From the NCBI GenBank assembly GCA_026391355.1, contig JAPLDH010000022.1, positions 1 through 64,000 of the forward strand: 64,000 bases of DNA, written 5' to 3'. The translations under genes and the position numbers were made by a program. Of this stretch, positions 1 to 8,043 are shown piece by piece (positions within the stretch are counted from its first letter, which is position 1; each line of letters opens with the position of its first letter). The notes beneath the pieces were generated by a model. The model was given only the letters and a program-made list of their open reading frames with translations, was not told the DNA's origin and did not search any database. The DNA is from Bacteroidota bacterium. GTDB lineage: Bacteria > Bacteroidota > Bacteroidia > Bacteroidales > FEN-979.

Positions 1-68
1 CCGGAGGGACTCGAACCCTCAACCCTCAGAACCGGAATCTGATATTCTATCCATTGAACTACGGAGCC
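1..68 (-). tRNA. tRNA-Arg (anticodon CCG), 3' end cut by window edge
   Basis: Read on the minus strand, the sequence begins with acceptor arm GGCTCCG (68-62), then a D arm, an anticodon arm with stem TCAGA/TCTGA around loop TTCCGGT, and a T arm GAGGG-TTCGAGT-CCCTC. The middle of the anticodon loop is CCG, which decodes the arginine codon CGG. Only CGG of the 3' acceptor strand is inside the window, so the last few bases are missing. The remaining arms pair well, so this is a real tRNA cut by the window edge and not a pseudogene. Confidence 0.93.
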
Positions 69-148
69 ATGACGGCAAAATTATTAAAATTATTTTGATT
101 TGGTAAGGATAATTTGGCCATCCTGAAATCTGCAATCACCTGCAATAT

Positions 149-808
149 TTATTGCTTCACCATGTTTTTCTCCTTCTGAAATTCAGTGTAGGAAAAAACA
201 ACGGGGACAAACACCATTACGGATAATATTATCCCCAAAATAATTGCAAGTGCAAGGTTGCTGCTGATAAAGAAAGAAAGAACCGCTATGAGCATTCCAC
301 CTGCCATCCAAAGACGTCCACCCAAACGATGTGTTTTTTTCCAGACCTGTTCGTTCTCCAGGGTCCATGGTGTGCGGATTCCCAGGAAATAGTTGGGTCG
401 TACCGTCTGGAAATAATTTCCAAGAATGGCGAATAATACTCCAATCAGGGCAATCAGCATATTGGGGCTTTTTAAGCTGCCTGTGCGGCTTATATATAAC
501 AGGTAAGTAGCAAAGAGTGAAAAGAAGAAAGTAAGCATAAAACGGAATGTGTAATATTTATCACCCATCTGCTGGATTTTCTTTTTCGGGTCAAGCACGG
601 GAATTAAGAGCATTAAAAGGTAAATGCCTATTCCCAGTGCCCCGGGAAGGAATAGTAACGTGGTTTTGCCTGACCAATCGTCAACATCCCCTGCCAGGTT
701 AAAATGCGTCGGAACCTGGTCGGGCAGTTTGCTCCAGATCATGGCAAGATAAACATAAGGCAATCCGATTAAAATCCATAATACCGATTCTTTAAGGTAC
801 TTGTTCAT
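149..808 (-). CDS. sdpI: SdpI-like membrane protein (DUF1648 + SdpI family)
   Basis: This 219-aa integral membrane protein has about six hydrophobic segments. The N-terminal part carries the DUF1648 signature around residues 27-48 (LPDQVPTHFNLAGDVDDWSG). The C-terminal half has the SdpI-family pattern with PNYFLGIRTPWTL near residues 138-150 followed by W-K-TH. In Bacillus subtilis, SdpI gives immunity to the SdpC toxin and sequesters the repressor SdpR at the membrane. Here it follows an ArsR-type repressor by 4 bases, the same sdpRI arrangement. No sdpABC toxin genes are visible nearby, so an immunity role is unproven; relatives in Bacteroidota may simply be envelope-stress sensors. Confidence 0.85.
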   Translation of the reverse strand: MNKYLKESVLWILIGLPYVYLAMIWSKLPDQVPTHFNLAGDVDDWSGKTTLLFLPGALGIGIYLLMLLIPVLDPKKKIQQMGDKYYTFRFMLTFFFSLFATYLLYISRTGSLKSPNMLIALIGVLFAILGNYFQTVRPNYFLGIRTPWTLENEQVWKKTHRLGGRLWMAGGMLIAVLSFFISSNLALAIILGIILSVMVFVPVVFSYTEFQKEKNMVKQ

Positions 809-812
809 GGCT

Positions 813-1067
813 CTATTTTTTAAGGGTTAATACAAATTGAATCAAGTCGTCAACAATTGTGGTGTTAATTGAATAAAGGACATACTGTCCTTGTTTAACG
901 GTAGTTACCAATCCCGCCCTTTTTAATTTATCAAGGTGATGAGATATACTTGGTGCGGTCATGTCAAATTTGGCAGCAATATCGCCTGCTGTCATTTCTC
1001 CCTTTCGAAGCATTGTTAAAATTTCCCTTCGTGTGGGGTCGTTCAGCGCTTTGAAAATATCGTTCAT
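813..1067 (-). CDS. sdpR: ArsR-family repressor, SdpR-like
   Basis: An 84-aa winged-helix protein. It opens with MNDIFKALNDPTRREILTML, typical of autorepressors of the SdpR type, and carries a recognition helix near residues 36-50 (MTAPSISHHLDKLKRAG). None of the metal-binding cysteines of true ArsR sensors are present, which fits a protein whose activity is controlled by its membrane partner. It is the first gene of a two-gene operon with the SdpI-like protein. A TAnnTTTG box lies 39 bases upstream of the start, suggesting autoregulation of a short leader. Family assignment is firm; the signal it responds to is unknown. Confidence 0.87.
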   Translation of the reverse strand: MNDIFKALNDPTRREILTMLRKGEMTAGDIAAKFDMTAPSISHHLDKLKRAGLVTTVKQGQYVLYSINTTIVDDLIQFVLTLKK

Positions 1068-1105
1068 GTCTGTTTGTTTGATAATGGTATGTTTAAATAA
1101 TTAGA

Positions 1106-1137
1106 CAAATGTATAACTATTTAATTGAACTTCCAAA
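1106..1137 (-). promoter_or_regulatory. Promoter of the sdpRI-like operon
   Basis: On the minus strand a -7 box TACATTTG (1113-1106) matches the Bacteroidota consensus TAnnTTTG. A TTTG at 1137-1134 lies 20 bases upstream and suits the -33 element. Confidence 0.6.
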
Positions 1138-1226
1138 TATTTTTTCAGTTTTTTGTGATTTTTTTTCACCAACTGCTGAATCAACGCATTTTTGCAAAAC
1201 AGGACTACTTTTATATGGTGGTTAGG

Positions 1227-2351
1227 TTAGATAAGTATTTCTTCCATATTCTCAGGTGTAATTATTTTTTCATCCCTTACCGGGTAATGATTCCTGAAGT
1301 GGGTGAAAACAGAAGACTTTCTGGAACGTCCCCATTTAAATTCAAATAAATCAAATTTACCACCTGATTCCTCCACAAGGTCGATTTCCTTCCTGTCATG
1401 GGTCCTCCAGAAGTAATGGTTCATATATTGCTTATGGTAATGGATAAATTTAATCCGTTCACTGATCATGAAGTTTTCCCACAAAGCACCAACATCCTCC
1501 CTGCTGTTCAATGGATTAAAATTATTAATCAGGGCATTCCGGATACCATTATCATAGAAATAGATCTTTCGGATTGTCGAAATTTCATTGCGCATATTCC
1601 GGTTCAGGGGTTGAAGCCTGAAAATAATGAAGGCCTGCTCGAGCAATCCGGTATAAGTCATTATGGTGTTCTTGTCAACCTGAAGCAATCCTGCCAGTTC
1701 ATTATACGAAACTTCGTTCCCAATCTGTAGCGCCAATGATCGAAGTAACCGTTCCAACAATTCAGGTTTCCTGATCCCTTTGAAAGCAAGAAGATCTTTA
1801 TAAAGATAGCTGCTTGCAAGGTTTTTTAAAATTTCCTGCTCCCTGCCTGGTTTCATAATCACCTCAGGATACATTCCAAAGATCAATCGCAATTCAACCT
1901 GTTGACGCCGTTCAATAAATGAATACTTCCCTGATAATTCTTCCCAACAAACGGGATAAAGAAAATATTCCCATTTCCGGCCAGTCAAGGGTTCATTGAT
2001 GCCTGAAGCCAGTTCAAGTGAAGAAGAACCTGTAACGACAAGCTGAACATCTTCTATCTGGTCGGTTACTAATTTTAACTTGATACCAATATCCTTGATT
2101 TGCTGTGCTTCATCAATGATCACTATTTTACTGTGACCGATTAGTTGTCGCCATTTAGCAGTGGATACTCCGTCTAATACATTTCGTACTGCAGGTTCGT
2201 CACAATTCAGATAGAGTGACCTTCCTCCTGGTTCATTCAGAAATTCCCTGACCAGCGTCGTCTTTCCGGTTTGCCTTGCCCCCAGTATTATGATCGCTTT
2301 TCCATCGAACATTCTGTCCTGAATTATTTTGGTCAATGATCGTTTTATCAT
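1227..2351 (-). CDS. AAA_14 / DUF4143 ATPase
   Basis: A 374-aa P-loop ATPase of the AAA_14 + DUF4143 type. The Walker A motif is GARQTGKTT (about residues 24-32). The Walker B is IVIIDEAQQI (about 76-85). A sensor-like GSSSLEL follows, and the DUF4143 part with a winged-helix-like segment and a PD-(D/E)xK-like C-terminus (EIDLVEE...FEFKWG) fills the second half. This family is very common in Bacteroidota and archaea, often in many copies. Its function is not established; ideas range from nucleotide-dependent regulation to a mobile or defence role. The gene stands alone between sdpR and the dCMP deaminase. Its promoter is embedded in a perfect 10-bp inverted repeat, which suggests tight autoregulation. 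Confidence 0.85.
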   Translation of the reverse strand: MIKRSLTKIIQDRMFDGKAIIILGARQTGKTTLVREFLNEPGGRSLYLNCDEPAVRNVLDGVSTAKWRQLIGHSKIVIIDEAQQIKDIGIKLKLVTDQIEDVQLVVTGSSSLELASGINEPLTGRKWEYFLYPVCWEELSGKYSFIERRQQVELRLIFGMYPEVIMKPGREQEILKNLASSYLYKDLLAFKGIRKPELLERLLRSLALQIGNEVSYNELAGLLQVDKNTIMTYTGLLEQAFIIFRLQPLNRNMRNEISTIRKIYFYDNGIRNALINNFNPLNSREDVGALWENFMISERIKFIHYHKQYMNHYFWRTHDRKEIDLVEESGGKFDLFEFKWGRSRKSSVFTHFRNHYPVRDEKIITPENMEEILI

Positions 2352-2364
2352 ATTTCTGTGAATA

Positions 2365-2396
2365 TATTCACCAAATTTACATTAAATTGGTGAATA
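2365..2396 (-). promoter_or_regulatory. Palindromic operator over the ATPase promoter
   Basis: The arms TATTCACCAA (2365-2374) and TTGGTGAATA (2387-2396) are perfect 10-bp inverted repeats with a 12-bp spacer. The minus-strand -7 box TAAATTTG (2379-2372) lies between and partly inside the arms, 20 bases from the start codon. The geometry is that of a dimeric repressor site covering the promoter. Confidence 0.6.
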
Positions 2397-2516
2397 GGAT
2401 ATTCAATTAATAAATAATTTTTAACAGATCTGAATATGGAACCACTAAAGAGTAATGGAAATGGGTAGCTTGATAATTAATTTGTCTGACATAAGGGTCA
2501 GGTACAGATAACAACC

Positions 2517-3008
2517 TTATTGCCTGTCGTATTCCTGGATCTCATTGATTACAAATTCAATGCTGATGCCGGCCAGGCGGAACATCTCTTCCGATTCCTG
2601 CCCGTCGTGGTATTTTCTTTCGCAGATCACGCGTTTAATGCCACAATTGATGATCAGCATGGCACAAGTGCGGCAGGGTGTCATACGGCAGTAAATGGTG
2701 GCGCCTTCCAGGGGGATACCCAAACGGGCTGCCTGACAGATGGCGTTTTGTTCGGCATGAACTGTACGCATGCAATGCTGGGAGACACGTCCGTCTTCAT
2801 GAAGAACTTGCTTCATCAGGTGACCGATTTCGTCACAATGGGGCAATCCGCGGGGTGATCCGACATAACCGGTCACGAGGATCTGCTTATCGCGTGCGAT
2901 CACACAACCGCTGCGGCCCCGGTCACAGGTGGCTCTTTTGGAAACCGTATGCGCGATCTCCATGAAATACTCATCCCATGAAGGGCGGTGGTAATTTTCT
3001 TCTTCCAT
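2517..3008 (-). CDS. dCMP/cytidine deaminase family protein
   Basis: A 163-aa zinc-dependent deaminase. The motif HAEQNAI (His84, Glu86) and the pair PCRTC (Cys112, Cys115) supply the catalytic glutamate and three zinc ligands of the CDA fold. The N-terminal half (SWDEYFMEIAH, RSGCVIARDKQIL) and the length match deoxycytidylate deaminases of the ComEB type, which convert dCMP to dUMP for thymidylate synthesis. An extra loop with His58, Cys59 and Cys79 (PHCDE, QHCM) is also typical of dCMP deaminases, where it binds an additional zinc. It is transcribed alone, divergent from the large secreted protein on the other strand. Confidence 0.9.
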   Translation of the reverse strand: MEEENYHRPSWDEYFMEIAHTVSKRATCDRGRSGCVIARDKQILVTGYVGSPRGLPHCDEIGHLMKQVLHEDGRVSQHCMRTVHAEQNAICQAARLGIPLEGATIYCRMTPCRTCAMLIINCGIKRVICERKYHDGQESEEMFRLAGISIEFVINEIQEYDRQ

Positions 3009-3073
3009 CTGATATTAACAATTGAGCTGTAAAAATAGTAAATGGAAAGATATTCAACACGGGAAAAGATCAC

Positions 3074-3081
3074 TATCTTTG
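3074..3081 (+). promoter_or_regulatory. -7 box before the T9SS propeller/BACON gene
   Basis: TATCTTTG matches TAnnTTTG and lies 27 bases before the ATG at 3109. No clear -33 TTTG is seen at the expected distance. Confidence 0.5.
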
Positions 3082-3108
3082 TATGTATAAATCGTGAATA
3101 TTAATCCC

Positions 3109-6100
3109 ATGAAAAAGATTTTCCACCTGATCAGTACCGTAATTTTTTGCATTCTGGTGGCATTTGCGGCCAGAGCACAGAATAACACTGTGGTTCAGGC
3201 AAATGATACGGCTCATTTTCCTTACTGGATTCAGATGATGCAGGATCCCAGCGCCGGTTTCCATGCAACGCAAAGCGCATTTGAGAAATACTGGCAAGGC
3301 CGTACCGATTATAAAGGAAATGGATGGAAGGTTTTCAAACGATGGGAATATATAAACAAGAGCCGTGTTCAGCCTGATGGGAAGCTCCCAGCGCCGGGAT
3401 CTGTCGCAAAAGAATTTAATCGTTACCGGCAAACACATTCCCAGCGATCGCTGAATGGCGCCTGGACGCAGGTTGGTCCAATAAATATACCTGCAAATGC
3501 AACCGGTCAACCGAATGGGATGGGAAGGATCAACGCTGCAGCTTTTCATCCAACAGATGCCAATACCTTTTATGTGGGATCTGCATCAGGAGGATTCTGG
3601 AAAACCATGGATGCCGGTATCACATGGGCAAATCTCACTTCCAACCTTCCAACCCTCGGGGTCTCGGCAATCCTGATACATCCATCCACACCAAATACAA
3701 TCTTTATTGGCACAGGCGACCGCGATGGTGGAGATGCTCCCGGAATGGGAGTTTACAAAAGTACTGACGGAGGAGTCACTTTTCTCGTCTCCAATTCAGG
3801 AATGGGCAGTAAAACGGTCGGCATGATGGTGATGCACCCGACAGATCCCAATACGATCCTCGCCGCCACAAGCGGGGGGATCCATAAATCCATCGATGGG
3901 GGCGCTACCTGGTTGTTGAAATCCTCAAACGCGAACAATTATAAAGATATAAAATTCAAACCAGGTGATCCGACAACAGTATATGCCACCGAAAACGGTA
4001 AATTCTACCGCTCTACCAATACTGGTGATTCGTGGACACAGATCACAGCAGGTGTGATCACCGGTACACGTTTGACGATCGGAGTAAGTATCAATCAACC
4101 CACCTATGTTTATCTGCTCATGACCAATGGTGTATTTGTGGGTTTATTGCGATCCACCAACAGTGGAGTTAGTTTTACCACGCAATCCACCACACCGAAC
4201 CTGATTGACTATTCCTGTGATGGCAGCGGAAACTCGAGTCAGGCCTGGTACGACCTATGCATTGCTGTCGATCCGAACAATGCCAATATCCTCTATACCG
4301 GTGGGATCAATATTTGGAAATCCACCAATAGCGGAGTAAACTGGACCATCGCTTCGCATTGGGTCGGCAGCTCCTGGGGAGAAACATGTGCCCCATCGGT
4401 GCATGCAGATATCCATTCGCTTGACTGGTCACCGCTGAATGGTAAACTTTATACCGGATGTGACGGAGGTTTTTACAATACCGCCAACGGAGGTACTACG
4501 TGGACCGACCTGTCCTCAGGCCTTGCCGTTGCCCAGGTATATAAGATCGGGCAGAGCGCTACGAAGAATAGCCTTTGCATCAACGGATACCAGGATAATG
4601 GCACTTCGAGTAACAGCAATTCCGCTTTCACGACTGTTATCGGCGGCGACGGTATGGAATGTATCATCGATTATTCGGATACGAATTACAGGTATGGAGA
4701 AATATATTATGGAGATATCTATCGCAGAAGCACAGGAACGAACAACTGGAACTATATAACAAATAATATCAGTGAATCAGGAGGCTGGGTCACCCCGTAC
4801 ATCCTTCATGAAACAAACCCCAATACAATGTTTGTCGGGGCGAAGAATGTCTGGCGGAGTACAAATGTTAAAGCTTCCAATGCAGGATCGGTTACCTGGA
4901 CCGCCATTTCCAGCGGTGAAACTTCTTCATGTACTGTGTTGGAACAATCACCTGCCAATGTGGATATCCTTTATGTTGTGAGATCAGGCTCGCTGAAACG
5001 ATCGGAAAATGCAAATTCAACCGCGCCTACATGGATAACTTGTACACTTCCGGGGGGTGGGACACCCACAGATCTGGAAGCACATCCTACGGATCCCAAT
5101 ATTGTTTATGCTACGGCAGGGTATAAAGTCTATAAGTCCATCAATAAAGGAGCTTCCTGGACGGATATCTCCGGAACGTTACCCTCTATCTATACAAATT
5201 GCATAGTTTATGATAAAAACAACAATGAACCCCTTTATGTGGGAAATGAAACAGGAATATTTTACAAGGATGGCACCATGAGTGACTGGACTCCTTTCAA
5301 TACAGGCCTTCCGATAACAGACGTAAGGGAACTCGAGATCTATTATGATGCAGCGGTTCCTGCCAATAACCGATTGAAGGCAGCAACTTATGGAAGAGGA
5401 TTATGGCAGTCGGATCTTTACGATTCTTTCTCGGTTACTCCGCCCAACCAGAATGTTCCTGCTTCCCCGACAGGGATAACCACATTTAATGTCACAGCTC
5501 CCTCAACCTGGACAGCGGTCAGCAACTCTACCTGGTGTATCGTTCCCCCGTCAGGAACAGGAAACTCGACACTGGTAGCCAGCTATTCGGAAAACCTAAC
5601 CGTGAATACCAGGATTGCAACCATAACGGTTACCCCTGCTTCGGGATCGCCGATATCGGTTACTGTAACACAAACAGGAGCAGCGCCAACGTTGAATGTC
5701 ATCCCCCCCAATCAGGATGTTCCTTCACCAGCTGGCAGCACTACCTTTACCGTGACATCAAATACCAACTGGAATGTAGTGTGTGACTCAGCATGGTGCA
5801 CGGTCACGCCTTCCGGAACAGGCAATGGAACGATCAATGCAAACTATACGGATAACCTGACGATAAACCTGAGAATAGCGCATATTACGGTTACCGTTAG
5901 CGGACTCACGCCCGTAATTGTTACCGTGACACAATCGGGAGTAGCGCCCACACTTATTGTAATGCCCACGAACCAGTATGTAAATGCACTGGCCGGTGAT
6001 ACGAACTTTATTGTTACCTCAAATTCATCCTGGACCGTTAGCAGCGATGTTACCTGGTGTACGGCTACCCCTTCCGGCACCGGGAACGGCACCATCGTTG

Positions 6101-6477
6101 CAAACTACCAGGAAAATCAGACCTATTCACAACGGATTGCCACGATTACCGTGACAGTTTCAGGGGTTCCTCCTACAAATGTAACCGTAACACAGGCTGC
6201 ATCGACAGTCGGGATAAACCCGGGTAACACAGGCAAGGGAATTCAACTCTATCCCAATCCGGCAAAGGGATCGTTTTATGTAATCCCGAATGAATACAGG
6301 ACTCAAACGTTAGAAGTGAAGCTCATCGACCTTACCGGAAGATTGATCACTTCACGGATATGTAAAGGGGAGAATGAATACCGGTTCGATGTCACTGCGA
6401 TGCAGGAAGGATCTTATTTTGTGAAGATCAAAACCGATAATCTTATCATGGTGAAAAGGTTGATCATCCGGAGATGA
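3109..6477 (+). CDS. Secreted sortilin/BNR-like propeller protein with three BACON domains and T9SS sorting domain
   Basis: About 1122 aa, starting at the ATG 15 bases inside a longer GTG-initiated frame, because this ATG begins a good signal peptide (MKKIFHLISTVIFCILVAFA, cut after RAQ). The first 770 residues contain many BNR/Asp-box-like repeats (for example SIDGGATW, STDGGVTF, STNSGVNW, TANGGTTW), typical of VPS10/sortilin-like beta-propellers. Three BACON-type modules of about 85 aa follow, each with a WC.V/T.PSGTGN core and ending in TVTQ. The last 75 residues are a T9SS type A sorting domain (LYPNPAKGSFYV ... GSYFVKIKTDNLIMVKRLIIRR). The protein is probably exported and anchored on the cell surface, with BACON domains binding glycans or holding the propeller away from the membrane. 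The catalytic role, if any, is unknown. Confidence 0.88.
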   Translation: MKKIFHLISTVIFCILVAFAARAQNNTVVQANDTAHFPYWIQMMQDPSAGFHATQSAFEKYWQGRTDYKGNGWKVFKRWEYINKSRVQPDGKLPAPGSVAKEFNRYRQTHSQRSLNGAWTQVGPINIPANATGQPNGMGRINAAAFHPTDANTFYVGSASGGFWKTMDAGITWANLTSNLPTLGVSAILIHPSTPNTIFIGTGDRDGGDAPGMGVYKSTDGGVTFLVSNSGMGSKTVGMMVMHPTDPNTILAATSGGIHKSIDGGATWLLKSSNANNYKDIKFKPGDPTTVYATENGKFYRSTNTGDSWTQITAGVITGTRLTIGVSINQPTYVYLLMTNGVFVGLLRSTNSGVSFTTQSTTPNLIDYSCDGSGNSSQAWYDLCIAVDPNNANILYTGGINIWKSTNSGVNWTIASHWVGSSWGETCAPSVHADIHSLDWSPLNGKLYTGCDGGFYNTANGGTTWTDLSSGLAVAQVYKIGQSATKNSLCINGYQDNGTSSNSNSAFTTVIGGDGMECIIDYSDTNYRYGEIYYGDIYRRSTGTNNWNYITNNISESGGWVTPYILHETNPNTMFVGAKNVWRSTNVKASNAGSVTWTAISSGETSSCTVLEQSPANVDILYVVRSGSLKRSENANSTAPTWITCTLPGGGTPTDLEAHPTDPNIVYATAGYKVYKSINKGASWTDISGTLPSIYTNCIVYDKNNNEPLYVGNETGIFYKDGTMSDWTPFNTGLPITDVRELEIYYDAAVPANNRLKAATYGRGLWQSDLYDSFSVTPPNQNVPASPTGITTFNVTAPSTWTAVSNSTWCIVPPSGTGNSTLVASYSENLTVNTRIATITVTPASGSPISVTVTQTGAAPTLNVIPPNQDVPSPAGSTTFTVTSNTNWNVVCDSAWCTVTPSGTGNGTINANYTDNLTINLRIAHITVTVSGLTPVIVTVTQSGVAPTLIVMPTNQYVNALAGDTNFIVTSNSSWTVSSDVTWCTATPSGTGNGTIVANYQENQTYSQRIATITVTVSGVPPTNVTVTQAASTVGINPGNTGKGIQLYPNPAKGSFYVIPNEYRTQTLEVKLIDLTGRLITSRICKGENEYRFDVTAMQEGSYFVKIKTDNLIMVKRLIIRR
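5410..6205 (+). repeat. Three tandem BACON-domain repeats within the CDS
   Basis: Three coding units of about 250 bases each encode the same pattern: PPNQ.V, then W....S.WC....PSGTGN, then TVTQ. The copies have diverged at DNA level but keep the protein pattern, so these are old in-frame domain duplications. Confidence 0.8.
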
Positions 6478-6509
6478 AAACCCTGCCGTGAACTCCTTCC
6501 TTTCCGGAA

Positions 6510-6932
6510 TTAAAACTCAATAATCTCTTTGGGTTTTAAGTTATTGGCCATTGTCCAGAAATTTGCCTGCCCGTGAGGTATTCTGAAAAGGATCAACGTG
6601 GGACTGTCAACTGTTACTCCGAAGGATTTAAGAAATGGCCTGTCCATGAGGGCTTTTTCTTTAAGTTTAATGTCATTGAGAAATTCAGCTTTTCCGGAAA
6701 TTCGCAGCATTGTTCCTGTCATCCCTTCATGTTTGTAAAAACAGATCTCAGTTTTTGGATTTTTTATAAGCTGATGAGGAAATTCCTTTATGGAACTTGT
6801 TTGAAAATAAAATCCTGTTTCATCTGCAAACCAGAATCCCAATGCCCTTACACGTGGCTGATCACCATCAGCAGTAGCCAGGTAACAGATAGGATTATCA
6901 TTTGAAAACTTTATGCAGTCGTGTATGTTCAT
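6510..6932 (-). CDS. Pyridoxamine 5'-phosphate oxidase-family FMN-binding protein
   Basis: A 140-aa split-barrel flavoprotein of the general-stress/PNPOx type. The pattern PICYLATADGDQPRVRALGFWF near the N-terminus, then GFYFQTSSIKEFPHQLIKNPKTEICFY and LRISGKAEFL, matches small FMN-binding proteins. An upstream in-frame ATG would add 17 residues. The start at 6932 is preferred because it overlaps the stop of the preceding gene as ATGA, the classic coupled junction. Members of this family reduce or bind various compounds, and the substrate cannot be told from sequence. It is cotranscribed with a cysteine-rich DUF3795 protein. Confidence 0.82.
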   Translation of the reverse strand: MNIHDCIKFSNDNPICYLATADGDQPRVRALGFWFADETGFYFQTSSIKEFPHQLIKNPKTEICFYKHEGMTGTMLRISGKAEFLNDIKLKEKALMDRPFLKSFGVTVDSPTLILFRIPHGQANFWTMANNLKPKEIIEF

Positions 6933-7363
6933 GGCCGGTGATTTGGATTTACAGAATAATAAATTTTCCCGCAGTTGTAACAAATCCCTTTATGAGCGCA
7001 GATTGTTCCGCCGCAACTGAGGCAAGTCCATTTACGATTTTCATTTTCCAAAAACTTCCTTATACCAGAATTGTTAATAGTTATGAGATTTTCAATCATG
7101 CTCATTCTGTATTTTGTCCGGTACCTTTTATCCAGGTGATTTAACTTTTTGCATGGAAATTCCTCACAATCAAAACAAAATTCAGTAGTTGATTTATCAC
7201 AATTTTTTATTTTACATTTTGACCGGGAAACCGATTTATCTTTATCAGAGCCTCTGCACCCGGGGCATATATTTTTTTTCCGTAAATATGCCATGCAAAT
7301 ACCACAGTTCATCCCACAAGGCGCAATAAGCGAATTCATATTCAAGGATTCTGTTTGTACCAT
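6929..7363 (-). CDS. DUF3795 cysteine-rich protein
   Basis: A 144-aa protein with the DUF3795 signature IAPCGMNCGICMAYLRKKN near the N-terminus, followed by CPGCRG, a K-C-KIKNC pair and CFDCEEFPCKKL. The C-terminal WTCLSCGG...CAHKGICYNCGK forms a second zinc-ribbon-like cluster. More than a dozen cysteines in pairs suggest two or three bound zinc ions. The function of DUF3795 proteins is unknown. An alternative start eight codons in (MNSLIAPCG) fits family members about as well. Its stop overlaps the start of the FMN-binding protein, and it follows a P-loop kinase gene by 11 bases, so the three are probably one transcript. Confidence 0.83.
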   Translation of the reverse strand: MVQTESLNMNSLIAPCGMNCGICMAYLRKKNICPGCRGSDKDKSVSRSKCKIKNCDKSTTEFCFDCEEFPCKKLNHLDKRYRTKYRMSMIENLITINNSGIRKFLENENRKWTCLSCGGTICAHKGICYNCGKIYYSVNPNHRP

Positions 7364-7374
7364 TGCTTTATTCT

Positions 7375-7935
7375 TTAATGTGGATTAATCCACTTCATGG
7401 TATCTTCCACTTTCCGGAACAGATCTTCTTTTGCAGCATTATTATACAGGATGACATCTGCCATCTGAATACATTTTTTCAGGTTGGGCTTGTTCGGATC
7501 ATCGGTCACCATTTCACGGTTCTCATTCTTAAGAAATGTTTCAAAAGTGATATTATCTGTTTCCGATCGGCGAGCAAGGATCCGCTGGTACCGTAACTGT
7601 GGATCGGCATCGATGGCGAAGAGAAAGAATTGTCCTTTTGAACGCAGGGAGTCGGTTTCTCCCGGAGTACGGATGCTTTCAATGACACAATTTTTTCCGG
7701 AAGAAAATGCTTCGTTATACAACTGGTCGGTTACATAGGATGGTGAATATTGTGCCCGGAGTTCATTGGCAAGTTGGAACATGCTGTCGCGGTTCTCCGG
7801 TAAGCCTCGTTTCCGGATCTCCTTTAACAAGAATTCGCGAACGGAATAATGTAAATAGCCTTTTTTATCAACGAGATAATCCACAACCGTTCCTTTGCCT
7901 GCTCCAAGTGTTCCGGTAATTCCAATTATGATCAT
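7375..7935 (-). CDS. P-loop nucleotide/dephospho-CoA-kinase-like kinase
   Basis: A 186-aa P-loop protein. It begins MIIIGITGTLGAGKGT, a Walker A motif at the extreme N-terminus as in adenylate, cytidylate and dephospho-CoA kinases. Later it has NCVIESIRTPGE (about residues 83-94), a substrate/Walker B-like strand, and FAIDADPQLRYQRILARR, the LID-type arginine helix. The closest style is the AAA_18/FlaR-like 'dephospho-CoA kinase-related' group. Dephospho-CoA is a possible substrate, but a dedicated coaE would usually be somewhat longer with a different LID, so the exact substrate is left open. First gene of a probable three-gene minus-strand operon. Confidence 0.72.
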   Translation of the reverse strand: MIIIGITGTLGAGKGTVVDYLVDKKGYLHYSVREFLLKEIRKRGLPENRDSMFQLANELRAQYSPSYVTDQLYNEAFSSGKNCVIESIRTPGETDSLRSKGQFFLFAIDADPQLRYQRILARRSETDNITFETFLKNENREMVTDDPNKPNLKKCIQMADVILYNNAAKEDLFRKVEDTMKWINPH

Positions 7936-7950
7936 CTACTTGCTTTAATT

Positions 7951-7988
7951 CTGCATTCCTGCATTCAGCATTCCTGCATTCCTACATT
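7951..7988. repeat. Tandem 7/8-bp repeats of TGCATTC(C)
   Basis: Four imperfect copies of TGCATTCC/AGCATTCC, followed by TACATT, lie in the divergent spacer between the kinase and manA. They belong to the same style of short-period repeats seen at many gene boundaries in this window. Confidence 0.7.
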
Positions 7989-8000
7989 ATGTTAATTCCT

Positions 8001-8008
8001 TACCTTTG
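8001..8008 (+). promoter_or_regulatory. -7 box before manA
   Basis: TACCTTTG matches TAnnTTTG, 35 bases before the manA ATG. Confidence 0.55.
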
Positions 8009-8043
8009 TAAATAAATTTTATCCAAAATTAGAATTTATTTCC

